Made by a program: the position numbers and the translations under genes. From Peptoniphilus mikwangii (GTDB taxonomy: Bacteria; Bacillota; Clostridia; Tissierellales; Peptoniphilaceae): a DNA stretch of 64,000 nucleotides. The first letter of the stretch is position 1, and every line of letters begins with the position of its first letter. The notes under the pieces were generated by a model that searched no databases, was not told where the DNA came from, and saw only the letters and a program-made list of their open reading frames with translations. Below, piece by piece: positions 35,022 through 43,530 of the stretch. The stretch covers positions 248,001 to 312,000 of the forward strand of contig NZ_AUQY01000002.1 in assembly GCF_000468535.1 (NCBI RefSeq). Reading direction: 5' to 3'.

Positions 35022-36044
35022 TTATTTTTTTATTACATTCCATAAATTCATTCTTGCTAAATCTCCAAACAAAGTTATATATAACATCAAAAATAGCAAA
35101 AATGAAATTCCTATTAAACTAAGTGTATTTTCAATTTTTTCATTAATCTTTTTACCTATTAGTTTTTCTATTATTAAAAACAATAACTTTCCTCCATCTA
35201 ATGCCGGTATAGGTAATAAATTAACGACACCAAGATTTGCACTGATTATACCAATCATCTTTAATAAATAAACCATACCAAGAGATGTAGCCTGTCCAAT
35301 TACAGAAATTACTCCTACAGGACCGGACAACATTGTAACATCAACATTGCCTTTAAATAATAATTTAATAGTCATAAATACATCTTTTATAACTTGAATT
35401 GTATCTAGAAAAGAATATTTTATCGCATTAGAAATTGACTTTTCATAATTAGGAGTTATTCCTATTTGAATTCTTCCGTTGTTACTTTTAGCTATAACAT
35501 GCTTTACTAATTCATTATGATTTCTAGTTATTTTTATTCTAATATCAGAGTTTTCCTTTGAATTAGAAATATTAAATACAATATCTTCCCAATTTTTAGT
35601 AGGAATATCATTAATTTCTATAATTTTATCCCCTGCATATAATCCTGCATGATATGCGGAAGAATTGTCTACAATACTTCCAATAGTATTAGTAGGGGTT
35701 CCTACAATAACTGCTACAATAAAAAAGGCTATAACGGCAAGGATAAAATTCATACAAACTCCTGCTACAACTACAGCCATTCGTTTAAACACATTGACAT
35801 TATTAAAACTTCTAGGATCATCAGAACGTTCATCTTCACCTTCCATGGCAACATATCCTCCTATTGGAAGGATTCTAATAGAATATTTGGTTTCCAAGCC
35901 TTCTTTTTGAAAAATTTTAGGTCCCATACCTATAGAAAATTCATTAACCTTTATTCCAACCATTTTAGCAACTGAAAAATGACCCAACTCATGAAGAGTT
36001 ATAACGAGCATAAAAACTATAATAGAACCAATTAAAGTGTTCAT
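35022..36044 (-). CDS. rseP: Site-2 protease RseP (M50 family)
   Basis: Intramembrane zinc metalloprotease that cleaves anti-sigma factors, signal-peptide remnants or similar membrane substrates. The active site is HELGH in the first transmembrane segment (about residues 18-22). A single PDZ domain (about 120-185) follows and LDGGKLLF (about 285) supplies the third zinc ligand. The 340-residue length and four membrane segments fit the family. AGGAGG precedes the ATG. It is located between cdsA and ispG. Confidence 0.95.
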   Translation of the reverse strand: MNTLIGSIIVFMLVITLHELGHFSVAKMVGIKVNEFSIGMGPKIFQKEGLETKYSIRILPIGGYVAMEGEDERSDDPRSFNNVNVFKRMAVVVAGVCMNFILAVIAFFIVAVIVGTPTNTIGSIVDNSSAYHAGLYAGDKIIEINDIPTKNWEDIVFNISNSKENSDIRIKITRNHNELVKHVIAKSNNGRIQIGITPNYEKSISNAIKYSFLDTIQVIKDVFMTIKLLFKGNVDVTMLSGPVGVISVIGQATSLGMVYLLKMIGIISANLGVVNLLPIPALDGGKLLFLIIEKLIGKKINEKIENTLSLIGISFLLFLMLYITLFGDLARMNLWNVIKK

Positions 36045-36054
36045 TGTTTGCCTC

Positions 36055-36831
36055 CTAATAAAGAACTGTAATAAAATATAACATATACACTATTGGAATA
36101 ACGGTTATTATACTATCAAATCTATCCATTATTCCTCCATGTCCGGGCAATAATTTACCATAGTCTTTAATTCCAACTACTCTTTTTATCTTTGAAGCTA
36201 TTAAATCTCCTATTTGCCCGGATATAGATCCTATTATAACAAAAATGAATGATACAATATTTATACTTATACCTGTAATATAAAAATAAACTAAGCTTAA
36301 AATTAAACATCCAAGTATCCCGCCAATAGAACCTTCTATTGATTTTTTAGGACTAATTTTTTCTATAAGTTTATGTTTGCCGAATTTCGATCCTACAAAA
36401 TATGCAAATGTATCTGTGCTAAATGCTATTATAAAAATAAGATATAGATATGGAGTATTTTCAAATTCAAGCATTAAGCTAAATAAATATGGTACATATA
36501 TAAATGTTAATATAGTATATGCTACATCATTTAAATTATATCTTTCACTGAATAAAGTAAAAATAAATGATAGCAACAATGTAATTACAACGCTAAATTC
36601 TAATGAGAACCCAACTAATTCAAATACAAAAATAGAAAATATTCCGATTAATATTACTAAAAAATTTATATTTATGTTAATTTTTTTATAAGCATTATAC
36701 ATTTCATAAGAGCCCAACATCGAAATTAAAATTAACGCAATTCTTAAATAATTTCCACCAAAATATAAAATTAATCCTAATATTATTAATCCTACAACTC
36801 CAGTTATAAGTCTTTTTTTTAATTCAGACAA
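36055..36831 (-). CDS. cdsA: Phosphatidate cytidylyltransferase
   Basis: Membrane enzyme making CDP-diacylglycerol, the precursor of phosphatidylglycerol (compare pgsA in this window). It has about seven hydrophobic segments in 258 residues. The C-terminal family signature is seen as SPKKSIEGSIGG (about residue 160) and KDYGKLLPGHGGIMDRFDS (about 222-240). It starts with TTG, with GGTGG from the end of uppS serving as ribosome binding site; the genes abut. Confidence 0.95.
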   Translation of the reverse strand: MSELKKRLITGVVGLIILGLILYFGGNYLRIALILISMLGSYEMYNAYKKINININFLVILIGIFSIFVFELVGFSLEFSVVITLLLSFIFTLFSERYNLNDVAYTILTFIYVPYLFSLMLEFENTPYLYLIFIIAFSTDTFAYFVGSKFGKHKLIEKISPKKSIEGSIGGILGCLILSLVYFYITGISINIVSFIFVIIGSISGQIGDLIASKIKRVVGIKDYGKLLPGHGGIMDRFDSIITVIPIVYMLYFITVLY

Positions 36832-37554
36832 TTATAATCCACCAAACCTTCTATTTCTATTTTGATAATCAATTATAGCTTCATACAGTACTTCTTCTGT
36901 AAAATCAGGCCAAAGAATATTTGAAAACCAAAATTCAGCATAAGCCAATTGATAAAGCATAAAGTTACTAACTCTTAATTCTCCGCTAGGCCTTATTAAA
37001 AGATCAAGCTCATTTTGTCCTTTAGTATATAAGTAATTTGAAAATAATGTTTCAATATCATTAATAGCTATCTTTTTATTTAAAACATCTTCACATATTG
37101 CTTTTGTAGCCATTATAATTTCGTCTCTTCCGCCATAATTTAATCCAATATTTAATATCATTTTATCATTATGCTCTGTTAATGACAATGCTCTATTAAT
37201 TTCTTTTTGCACTTTAAGCGGTAACTTTGAAATATCTCCAAGTACATTTATTTTTACATTATTTTCCATAATTTTATCTAATTGAGATTTAATAAAAATA
37301 ACTAATAAATCCATTAATTTAGATATTTCTTCTTCAGGTCTTTTCCAATTTTCAGTAGAAAACGCATATAATGAAAGAGACTTGATTCCTAAATTATAGC
37401 AAGCTTCTACTATTTCTATTACTCTTTTACTACCTTCTTTATGCCCAAAATATCTAGGTAAATTTTTATTTTTAGCCCATCTCCCATTTCCATCCATTAT
37501 TATTCCTATATGATTGGGAATTAAATCTAATTTAATATTATCTTTTAAAGTCAT
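36832..37554 (-). CDS. uppS: Undecaprenyl diphosphate synthase
   Basis: cis-Prenyltransferase that makes the C55 lipid carrier for wall polymers. The family hallmarks GIIMDGNGRWAKN (catalytic Asp, about residue 18), SLYAFSTENWKRP (about 60) and RPSGELRVSNF (about 185) are present. The ATG at 37554 gives 240 residues and is preceded by GGGGAT; the open frame runs ten codons further, back into a terminator stem, so the shorter start is used. It leads the uppS-cdsA-rseP-ispG run. Confidence 0.96.
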   Translation of the reverse strand: MTLKDNIKLDLIPNHIGIIMDGNGRWAKNKNLPRYFGHKEGSKRVIEIVEACYNLGIKSLSLYAFSTENWKRPEEEISKLMDLLVIFIKSQLDKIMENNVKINVLGDISKLPLKVQKEINRALSLTEHNDKMILNIGLNYGGRDEIIMATKAICEDVLNKKIAINDIETLFSNYLYTKGQNELDLLIRPSGELRVSNFMLYQLAYAEFWFSNILWPDFTEEVLYEAIIDYQNRNRRFGGL

Positions 37555-37569
37555 ATTATCCCCTTTATA

Positions 37570-37596
37570 AAAAAAGGACCTCACAGGTCCTTTTTT
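37570..37596 (-). terminator. Terminator between frr and uppS
   Basis: AAAAAAGGACCT paired with its complement around CAC; the stem overlaps the frr stop codon. A T-run follows on the minus strand, and the uppS Shine-Dalgarno begins only a few bases further. Confidence 0.88.
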
Positions 37597-38152
37597 ATAT
37601 TTCCATTAATTCATCTTCTTTAGACTTTGTAATTTTATCAAGTTCTTCTATATACTTGTCTGTAAGCTTTTGAATTTGTTCTTCTCCATCTTTTCTGTCA
37701 TCTTCAGAAATTTCTTTAGATTTTTCAAGTTTTTTAACTTCATCTATGGAATCGCGTCTTATATTTCTGATTGCAACTTTTGCATTTTCACCATTTTTCC
37801 TTACAATTTTAGTAAGTTCTTTACGTCTTTCTTCTGTAAGGTGAGGAATTAATAATCTTACTATTTTACCATCATTTGAAGGAGTAATACCTAATTCAGA
37901 TTTTAATATAGCCTTTTCAATAGCTGGTATTAAGCTTGCATCCCAAGGAGTAATTGCAAGAAGTCTAGGCTCTGGAGCAGATATACCCGCAACTTGATTA
38001 AGAGGTGTTGCTTGTCCATAATAATCTACTGTTATTTTATCTAATAAAGATGGATTAGCTCTTCCCGCTCTAATACTTTGAAGATCTTCTCTGTAAACAG
38101 ATATGGTTTTTTTCATTTTTTCTTCAGCATCTTTTTTTATTTCAGGTATCAT
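37595..38152 (-). CDS. frr: Ribosome recycling factor
   Basis: Splits post-termination ribosomes together with EF-G. The 185 residues match family size, with [20 protein letters not shown] (about 28-47) and the C-terminal helix pattern [28 protein letters not shown] (about 130-155), the tRNA-mimicking three-helix bundle. AAGGAGG precedes the ATG, ten bases after pyrH. The pyrH-frr-uppS order is conserved in bacteria. Confidence 0.97.
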   Translation of the reverse strand: MIPEIKKDAEEKMKKTISVYREDLQSIRAGRANPSLLDKITVDYYGQATPLNQVAGISAPEPRLLAITPWDASLIPAIEKAILKSELGITPSNDGKIVRLLIPHLTEERRKELTKIVRKNGENAKVAIRNIRRDSIDEVKKLEKSKEISEDDRKDGEEQIQKLTDKYIEELDKITKSKEDELMEI

Positions 38153-38162
38153 AATGTCCTCC

Positions 38163-38870
38163 TTATTTTACATTAGTTCCAATATCTTTTCCATTAACAA
38201 CATCTACTATTGATGAAGGTTCATCTATTCCAAAAACAATTAAAGGAATATTATTATCCATACAAAGTGATGTTGCTGTAGAATCCATTATTTTTAATTC
38301 TCTACTAAGTATTTCAAAATATGAAAGTTTTTCAAATTTTTTTGCATTTTTATTAAACTTAGGATCAGAATCATATATACCATCTACACCTTTTTTTGCT
38401 AAAAGTATTACGTCTGCATCAATTTCAGCTGCTCTTAATGCAGCGGTTGTATCAGTAGAAAAATACGGATTTCCTATTCCTGCCGAAAATATTACAACTC
38501 TTCCTTTTTCCAAATGACGTATAGCGCGTCTTCTTATATATGGTTCAGCTACTTCTTTCATTTCAATTGCCGTTTGAACTCTGGTTGGAATACCCATTTT
38601 TTCAAGCGCATCTTGAAGAGCTAATGCATTCATCACTGTTCCAAGCATACCCATATAGTCAGAAGTTGTTCTGTCCATATTAACAGCATCTCTGCCTCTC
38701 CAAAAATTACCGCCACCGACTACTATGCTTGTTTCAACTTCCATATCATGTATCATTTTTATTTGTGAAGCTATAGAATTTATAGTTTCTATATCAATGC
38801 CTATGCCTTTTTGTCCTGCCATAGCTTCTCCACTTAACTTTAATACTATCCTGCGATATTTTGGATTCAT
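38163..38870 (-). CDS. pyrH: UMP kinase
   Basis: Phosphorylates UMP to UDP, a hexameric amino-acid-kinase-fold enzyme unrelated to eukaryotic UMP kinases. It has [11 protein letters not shown] (N-terminus), [11 protein letters not shown] (about 50), [20 protein letters not shown] (about 73-92) and the conserved [15 protein letters not shown] (about 133). 235 residues. It lies between tsf and frr. Confidence 0.97.
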   Translation of the reverse strand: MNPKYRRIVLKLSGEAMAGQKGIGIDIETINSIASQIKMIHDMEVETSIVVGGGNFWRGRDAVNMDRTTSDYMGMLGTVMNALALQDALEKMGIPTRVQTAIEMKEVAEPYIRRRAIRHLEKGRVVIFSAGIGNPYFSTDTTAALRAAEIDADVILLAKKGVDGIYDSDPKFNKNAKKFEKLSYFEILSRELKIMDSTATSLCMDNNIPLIVFGIDEPSSIVDVVNGKDIGTNVK

Positions 38871-38883
38871 AAAACTCTCCTAT

Positions 38884-39531
38884 TTATTTACCAATTTGTT
38901 TTGCAACTTCTTCTGCGAAATCTTCTTCTCTTTTTTCTAAGCCTTCTCCTACTTCGTATCTTACAAATCTTCTTATTTTTAAATTTTCACCTATCTTAGC
39001 TGCTAAATTGTTTAATACATCTTGGATTTTTAAATCCGGATCTTTTATAAACTTTTGATCAAGTAGAACTATATCTTCATAGAATTTTTCTAATCTACCT
39101 TCAACCATTTTTTCTACAATTTTTTCAGGTTTACCTTCATTTAATGCCTGTTCTTTTAAGACTTCTCTTTCGTGCTCAACTTCTTCTGCAGGAACTTCTT
39201 CACGTGTTACATATTTTGGTGAAGCAGCTGCAATTTGCATAGCAACATCTTTTACAAAAGCTTTAAATTCATCATTTTTAGCAACAAAATCTGTTTCTGA
39301 ATTAACTTCTACAATTACACCAATTCTTCCACCATGAATGTATGAATCTACAATACCTTCTGAAGCTATTCTATTAGCTTTTTTAGCCACACTTGCAAGC
39401 CCTTTTTCTCTTAGATAGTCTACTGCCTTATCTAAATCTCCATTTGTTTCTACAAGAGCTTTTTTACAATCCATCATTCCTGCAGAAGTCTTATCTCTTA
39501 ATTCTTTAATTAACGCTGTAGTTATATTCAT
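38884..39531 (-). CDS. tsf: Elongation factor Ts, short form
   Basis: Nucleotide exchange factor that recycles EF-Tu-GDP. It has the N-terminal UBA-like domain ([22 protein letters not shown]) and the exchange motif [13 protein letters not shown] (about residue 78). The 215 residues are much shorter than the ~290-300 of Bacillus or most Clostridium forms and resemble the one-subdomain type known from Thermus and relatives. The reading frame is intact and the C-terminus coherent, so I read it as a natural short form and not a truncation. Confidence 0.95.
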   Translation of the reverse strand: MNITTALIKELRDKTSAGMMDCKKALVETNGDLDKAVDYLREKGLASVAKKANRIASEGIVDSYIHGGRIGVIVEVNSETDFVAKNDEFKAFVKDVAMQIAAASPKYVTREEVPAEEVEHEREVLKEQALNEGKPEKIVEKMVEGRLEKFYEDIVLLDQKFIKDPDLKIQDVLNNLAAKIGENLKIRRFVRYEVGEGLEKREEDFAEEVAKQIGK

Positions 39532-39553
39532 AATTTACCTCCTATTATAAAAA

Positions 39554-39585
39554 GAGAGTTTTAAAGGTTTAGCTTTAGAACTCTC
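39554..39585 (-). terminator. Terminator/attenuator between rpsB and tsf
   Basis: GAGAGTTTTAAAG pairs with CTTTAGAACTCTC with one mismatch, followed on the minus strand by five T residues and then the tsf ribosome binding site. Only the run to the next start codon (about 22 bases) remains, so it is probably leaky and lowers tsf relative to rpsB. Confidence 0.8.
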
Positions 39586-39592
39586 CAAAATA

Positions 39593-40357
39593 TTACTCTT
39601 CTTCTTTTTCTATGACAGGTTGCTCTTCTTCAGATACTTTTACTTCTTCATTTTCAGAATAATCTTGAATTTGAGCGCCTTGCTTTCCTTCCAATACTGC
39701 ATTTGAAATTGTTTCTGTAATAAGCTTTACAGCTCTTATAGCATCATCATTTCCTGGAATTGGAAAATCTATTTCATCAGGATCGCAGTTAGTATCAACA
39801 ATTCCCACTACAGGAATTCCTAATATATGAGCTTCTTTTACAGCTATTCTCTCTTTGCGAGGATCAACTATAAATAAAGCATCTGGAACTCTATCCATAT
39901 CTTTTATGCCACCTAAGAATTTTTCCAATCTTTCTCTTTCGTGTCTTAATTGAATTACTTCCTTTTTAGGTAAAACATCAAAAGTTCCATCTGTTTCCAT
40001 TTCTGTTAATTCTTGTAATCTGTCAATTCTTTTTCTTATAGTCTTATAATTTGTCAAAAGACCACCTAGCCATCTTTGGTTTATAAATGGCATTTCACAT
40101 TTCTTTGCTTCTTTTTCAACTGCATCTTGAGCTTGTTTTTTAGTTCCTACAAATAAAATCTTGCCACCTTCTGATGACAACTCTCTGATGAATTCATATG
40201 CTTCATCTACTTTTTTGACAGTTTTTTGAAGATCAATAATATATATACCGTTTCTTTGTGTAAAGATGAATCTGCTCATTTTAGGATTCCATCTTCTTGT
40301 TTGATGTCCAAAATGAACACCGGCTTCTAATAAATTCTTCATTGATATTACTGACAA
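39593..40357 (-). CDS. rpsB: Ribosomal protein S2
   Basis: Small-subunit protein that bridges the 30S body and head. It has the canonical start [19 protein letters not shown], later [19 protein letters not shown] and [20 protein letters not shown], and an acidic C-terminal tail. The start I use is a TTG at 40357 (254 residues), since GGAGG lies seven bases ahead; a GTG three codons earlier overlaps that signal. It leads rpsB-tsf-pyrH-frr and has a clear promoter and structured leader. Confidence 0.96.
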   Translation of the reverse strand: MSVISMKNLLEAGVHFGHQTRRWNPKMSRFIFTQRNGIYIIDLQKTVKKVDEAYEFIRELSSEGGKILFVGTKKQAQDAVEKEAKKCEMPFINQRWLGGLLTNYKTIRKRIDRLQELTEMETDGTFDVLPKKEVIQLRHERERLEKFLGGIKDMDRVPDALFIVDPRKERIAVKEAHILGIPVVGIVDTNCDPDEIDFPIPGNDDAIRAVKLITETISNAVLEGKQGAQIQDYSENEEVKVSEEEQPVIEKEEE

Positions 40358-40383
40358 AATATCCACCTCCGTTTTTATTCCTC

Positions 40384-40439
40384 CACTTTTATCTCTTGAT
40401 TTAAGTACATATCAGCAACTCTTAAATCATCAAAAAGTG
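40384..40439 (-). promoter_or_regulatory. Structured leader of rpsB
   Basis: Within the predicted 90-base leader, CACTTTT (40433-40439 side) pairs with AAAAGTG (40384-40390 side). Inside this, TGATTTAAG and CTTAAATCA form a 9-bp perfect stem (40397-40405 with 40421-40429) around a 15-base loop. The element sits directly ahead of the ribosome binding site, the position expected of an r-protein autoregulatory RNA. A tiny open frame of 11 codons (ATG in the loop) overlaps it but lacks a good ribosome binding site. Confidence 0.5.
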
Positions 40440-40462
40440 TGTGTTTTAATTTACCGCATATA

Positions 40463-40491
40463 AGTATAACATATTAATATTTAACAATCAA
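40463..40491 (-). promoter_or_regulatory. Promoter of the rpsB operon
   Basis: TTGATT and TATACT with 17 bases between, on the minus strand, predict a start near 40456, about 100 bases ahead of rpsB. Confidence 0.75.
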
Positions 40492-40528
40492 GAAATTTAT
40501 ATAATAATTACATATAAAATAAATAAAA

Positions 40529-40550
40529 AAACCTGTTATTAAACAGGTTT
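40529..40550 (-). terminator. Terminator after the ABC transporter permease
   Basis: AAACCTGTT pairs with AACAGGTTT around ATTA, overlapping the permease stop codon, with six T residues following on the minus strand. Confidence 0.88.
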
Positions 40551-41370
40551 AATAATTCAATTCTTTTGAATTGTAAATTGCAAATGATAATAATATAAAT
40601 ATTGCAAAAATAGCTAAATTAATACCTACGCCGACTATAGAAATATTAGATACTAAAAATCTAAACGGTTTAAATACTTCAAGCGCAAAGAAGTCTACAA
40701 TCGTAAAGAACATAGCACCATAAATTTTACCAATAATTACAATTACTACAGTTATTAAAACAAACAATACACTCGTAGCATCTGATAGTGTAGTATTATT
40801 TGAAATTGCACTGAAAAAATATCCTATGGACATATATACTAATCCACTTAATAGCATTGCAACAAATATTCTAACTATATCTATTATTATAGCTTGTAGA
40901 CTTATAGCAACCTCCATAGGAATGACATATAATAGCCCTATAGTAAGTGCTGCCAATAAAACTAAAAATATAAAATAAACTAATACATCCGATAACAATT
41001 TTTGAATCATAATTTCAGATCTTGAAATAGGATTGCTATAAATATATTGAATACTTCCGCTACTTTGTTCCTTAGATAAGGAATTAGCTCCAAGCTGCAT
41101 GGCAAATATAACCACTAAAACTGCAATATATTGATATATAAATGCAATATATTGGCCAAGCTCAGTGTAATCTATATTTTCATCAAAACCTAAAATATTT
41201 TTAAAATTAGGATTTAATGAAGAAACAAATCCGTCAAACATACTTTTCATATTTATATCAAGCATCATAGGATAATACAAAGCTAATAATAATCCAACTA
41301 ATATGAATAAAACTATTGTCCATGCCACAAGTTTTCCAATATTAGATTTAAATTCTCTAGAAAAAATCAT
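40549..41370 (-). CDS. ABC-2 type transporter permease
   Basis: A 273-residue integral membrane protein with six to seven hydrophobic segments. It starts with a short cytoplasmic amphipathic stretch (MIFSREFKSNIGKL) and has the internal QSSGSIQYIYSNPISRSEIMIQK pattern found between TM2 and TM3 of ABC-2 exporters. It lies one base after its ATPase gene; together they make one exporter. The substrate cannot be told from sequence. No resistance or bacteriocin genes are adjacent. Confidence 0.85.
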   Translation of the reverse strand: MIFSREFKSNIGKLVAWTIVLFILVGLLLALYYPMMLDINMKSMFDGFVSSLNPNFKNILGFDENIDYTELGQYIAFIYQYIAVLVVIFAMQLGANSLSKEQSSGSIQYIYSNPISRSEIMIQKLLSDVLVYFIFLVLLAALTIGLLYVIPMEVAISLQAIIIDIVRIFVAMLLSGLVYMSIGYFFSAISNNTTLSDATSVLFVLITVVIVIIGKIYGAMFFTIVDFFALEVFKPFRFLVSNISIVGVGINLAIFAIFILLSFAIYNSKELNY

Positions 41371-41371
41371 A

Positions 41372-42253
41372 TTATGCCTCCTCGTTAAAATAAGCTAAAA
41401 TCTTATCATATAATGATGAATTTTCAATACTGTAATTATCTATGCATGATTCAGCGATTACCCTGGACAATATTTTCATATCCTTATCATAATATAATAT
41501 TTTATCTTTATTTTCATCTTTAATTATTTTGGCTCCAATATTTACAAATGGACTCAAGTCATTTAAAGGACTGTATATTTTTATAATTTTATCATTTGCA
41601 ATCTTATCGCTTAAAAACTCAACTTCTTTTATTTGTCCATTATATAAATATGCCGCTCTATCACAATATCTTTGTGCTTCAACAAGAGATTGAGTTAAAA
41701 TAAAAACAGTAAGACCTTCGTCAACTTTTAAGGTATTTAAATACTCAAATAACTTTCCAACTTGATTTGAATTTAAATATTTTGATGGTTCATCAATTAT
41801 CAAAAGTCTTGGTTTGGTTATTAATGCATTTATTATCAAAAAGAGTTTCTTTTCATTTTCATTCATTTCAAGTAACCTTAACCTGGAATTAAGATTGAAA
41901 TATTCTGTAAGAGTAGCTATGTCATCAGTATTTTTTAAATTATGCAATGACAAAGTTCTTTTTAGCATTGTACTCACTTTAATATTTTCTTGAAAAATTA
42001 TATCTTCAGGTATTATACTGACACTTTCTTTAATATTCTTAGAATCTCTTACACAATCCATGTCATAAATTGTAGCCTTTCCCTTAGTAGGTTTCAGAAA
42101 ATTAAATAAAATTTTTGAAAGAGTCGTTTTACCGGAACCTTCCAACCCCAATAACGCAAAAAATTCACCATCTATAACTTCTAAATTAAGATCTGAAAAA
42201 ATTCTTTTTTTGCCCATTCTCTTAGTTAATTCACTAATAACTATGGCACTCAT
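41372..42253 (-). CDS. ABC transporter ATP-binding protein with degenerate motifs
   Basis: A 293-residue ATPase partner of the ABC-2 permease. Walker A GLEGSGKTT (36-44) and Walker B LLIIDEP (150-156) are intact. Other hallmarks are not. Where LSGGQ is expected there is MNENEK (130-135). The Q-loop region reads SIIPEDII, the D-loop has KYLN where GLD is usual, and the switch histidine position holds Gln (FILTQSLVEA). The C-terminal ~90 residues are the usual extension of ABC-2 exporters. AGAGGTG precedes the ATG and it has its own promoter, divergent from ychF. Confidence 0.87.
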   Translation of the reverse strand: MSAIVISELTKRMGKKRIFSDLNLEVIDGEFFALLGLEGSGKTTLSKILFNFLKPTKGKATIYDMDCVRDSKNIKESVSIIPEDIIFQENIKVSTMLKRTLSLHNLKNTDDIATLTEYFNLNSRLRLLEMNENEKKLFLIINALITKPRLLIIDEPSKYLNSNQVGKLFEYLNTLKVDEGLTVFILTQSLVEAQRYCDRAAYLYNGQIKEVEFLSDKIANDKIIKIYSPLNDLSPFVNIGAKIIKDENKDKILYYDKDMKILSRVIAESCIDNYSIENSSLYDKILAYFNEEA

Positions 42254-42285
42254 ACAAATTCACCTCTTCATATTATATATATACA

Positions 42286-42314
42286 ATTATACTATAATGT
42301 TGCCATAAAACCAA
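42286..42314 (-). promoter_or_regulatory. Promoter of the ABC transporter operon
   Basis: TTGGTT and TATAAT on the minus strand with a 17-base spacer, about 30 bases upstream of the ATPase start codon. It is divergent from the ychF promoter. Confidence 0.7.
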
Positions 42315-42334
42315 TATTTATATAACTTTTATTA

Positions 42335-42363
42335 TTGGGTATTATTAATCTTTATGATATAAT
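42335..42363 (+). promoter_or_regulatory. Promoter of ychF
   Basis: TTGGGT and TATAAT with a 17-base spacer, 33 bases upstream of the ychF start codon. Confidence 0.7.
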
Positions 42364-42396
42364 ATTAGCCTATAAAATAATAAATGAGGCGATTAG

Positions 42397-43491
42397 ATGA
42401 AATTAGGAATAGTAGGACTTCCAAATGTTGGAAAATCTACTCTATTTAATGCATTAACAAAAGCCGGTGCAGAAGCTGCTAATTATCCTTTTGCTACAAT
42501 TGAGCCTAATATCGGAGTAGTAAATGTTCCAGACGAACGCTTAAAAGTATTAAGTGAAATGAGCAATTCAGATAAGACAGTATATACAAATATAGAATTT
42601 TTTGATATTGCCGGATTGGTTAAGGGTGCAAGTAAGGGTGAAGGACTCGGAAATCAGTTCCTATCAAACATAAGAGAAGTAGATGCCATAGTACATGTTG
42701 TAAGATGCTTTGAAAATGAAAATATAATACATGTTGATGGAAGTGTAGATCCGTTAAGAGATATTGAAAATATAAATTTAGAACTTATTTTCTCTGATCT
42801 TGAACAAATTGAAAAAAGATTATCTAAAACAGAAAAACAGTTAAAAGGTGATAAAAAACTTCTTCCGGAAGTAGAGCTTTTAAAAAAATTAAAAGATGTT
42901 CTTGAAAAAGGTAAACCTGCAAGAAATGTAAAATTAAGTGAAGATGAAGAAAAGCTTATAAAAAATTATGCTCTATTGAGTTCAAAACCAATAATATATG
43001 TTGCAAATGTTTCTGAAGATGACATCTCATCTAACATTGACGAAAATAAATTTGTAAAAAAAGTAAGAGAGTATGCTACATCACAAGGTGATGAAACCGT
43101 TGTAATCAGTGCTGCTATTGAAGCAGAAATTCAATCTTTGGATGATGATGAAAAAGAAATGTTTTTAAAAGAACTTGGTCTTGATAGCTCTGGACTTGAT
43201 AAACTAATAAAATCAAGCTATAAATTACTTGGATTAATTAGTTTCTTAACTACAGGACCTATGGAATCAAGAGCTTGGACAATTATTAAAGGTTCTAAAG
43301 CTCCTCAGGCTGCAGGTAAAATTCACTCTGATATCGAAAGAGGATTTATAAAGGCAGAAACTATATCCTATGACGATTTAATAAGCTGTGGATCAATGGC
43401 ATCGGCTAGAGAAAAAGGGCTTATACGAAGCGAAGGTAAAGAATATATAATGCAAGATGGAGATGTTGTAGTCTTTAAATTTAACGTTTAA
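42397..43491 (+). CDS. ychF: Redox-regulated ATPase YchF (Obg family)
   Basis: Universally conserved P-loop NTPase of 364 residues that prefers ATP and binds ribosomes. The G domain has GLPNVGKSTLFNAL (residues 6-19), DIAGLVKGASKGEGLGNQFL (about 68) and a degenerate base-specificity loop (NVSED). A coiled-coil hairpin lies at about 130-170. The C-terminal TGS domain ends SEGKEYIMQDGDVVVFKFNV. It is one of only two plus-strand genes in the window, with its own promoter and a bidirectional terminator. Confidence 0.98.
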   Translation: MKLGIVGLPNVGKSTLFNALTKAGAEAANYPFATIEPNIGVVNVPDERLKVLSEMSNSDKTVYTNIEFFDIAGLVKGASKGEGLGNQFLSNIREVDAIVHVVRCFENENIIHVDGSVDPLRDIENINLELIFSDLEQIEKRLSKTEKQLKGDKKLLPEVELLKKLKDVLEKGKPARNVKLSEDEEKLIKNYALLSSKPIIYVANVSEDDISSNIDENKFVKKVREYATSQGDETVVISAAIEAEIQSLDDDEKEMFLKELGLDSSGLDKLIKSSYKLLGLISFLTTGPMESRAWTIIKGSKAPQAAGKIHSDIERGFIKAETISYDDLISCGSMASAREKGLIRSEGKEYIMQDGDVVVFKFNV

Positions 43492-43530
43492 AAATATAAA
43501 AGCAGCTTTATAAAGCTGCTTTTATATTTT
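43491..43530. terminator. Bidirectional terminator between ychF and the hydrolase gene
   Basis: A perfect 40-base palindrome: AAAATATAAAAGCAGCTTTA followed directly by its reverse complement. It serves convergent genes and overlaps the hydrolase stop codon. Confidence 0.92.

Noticed and set aside
40380-40414. Eleven-codon leader peptide upstream of rpsB
   Set aside because: An ATG with a short frame exists, but the preceding AAGAG is too far and too weak; the RNA structure explains the region better.
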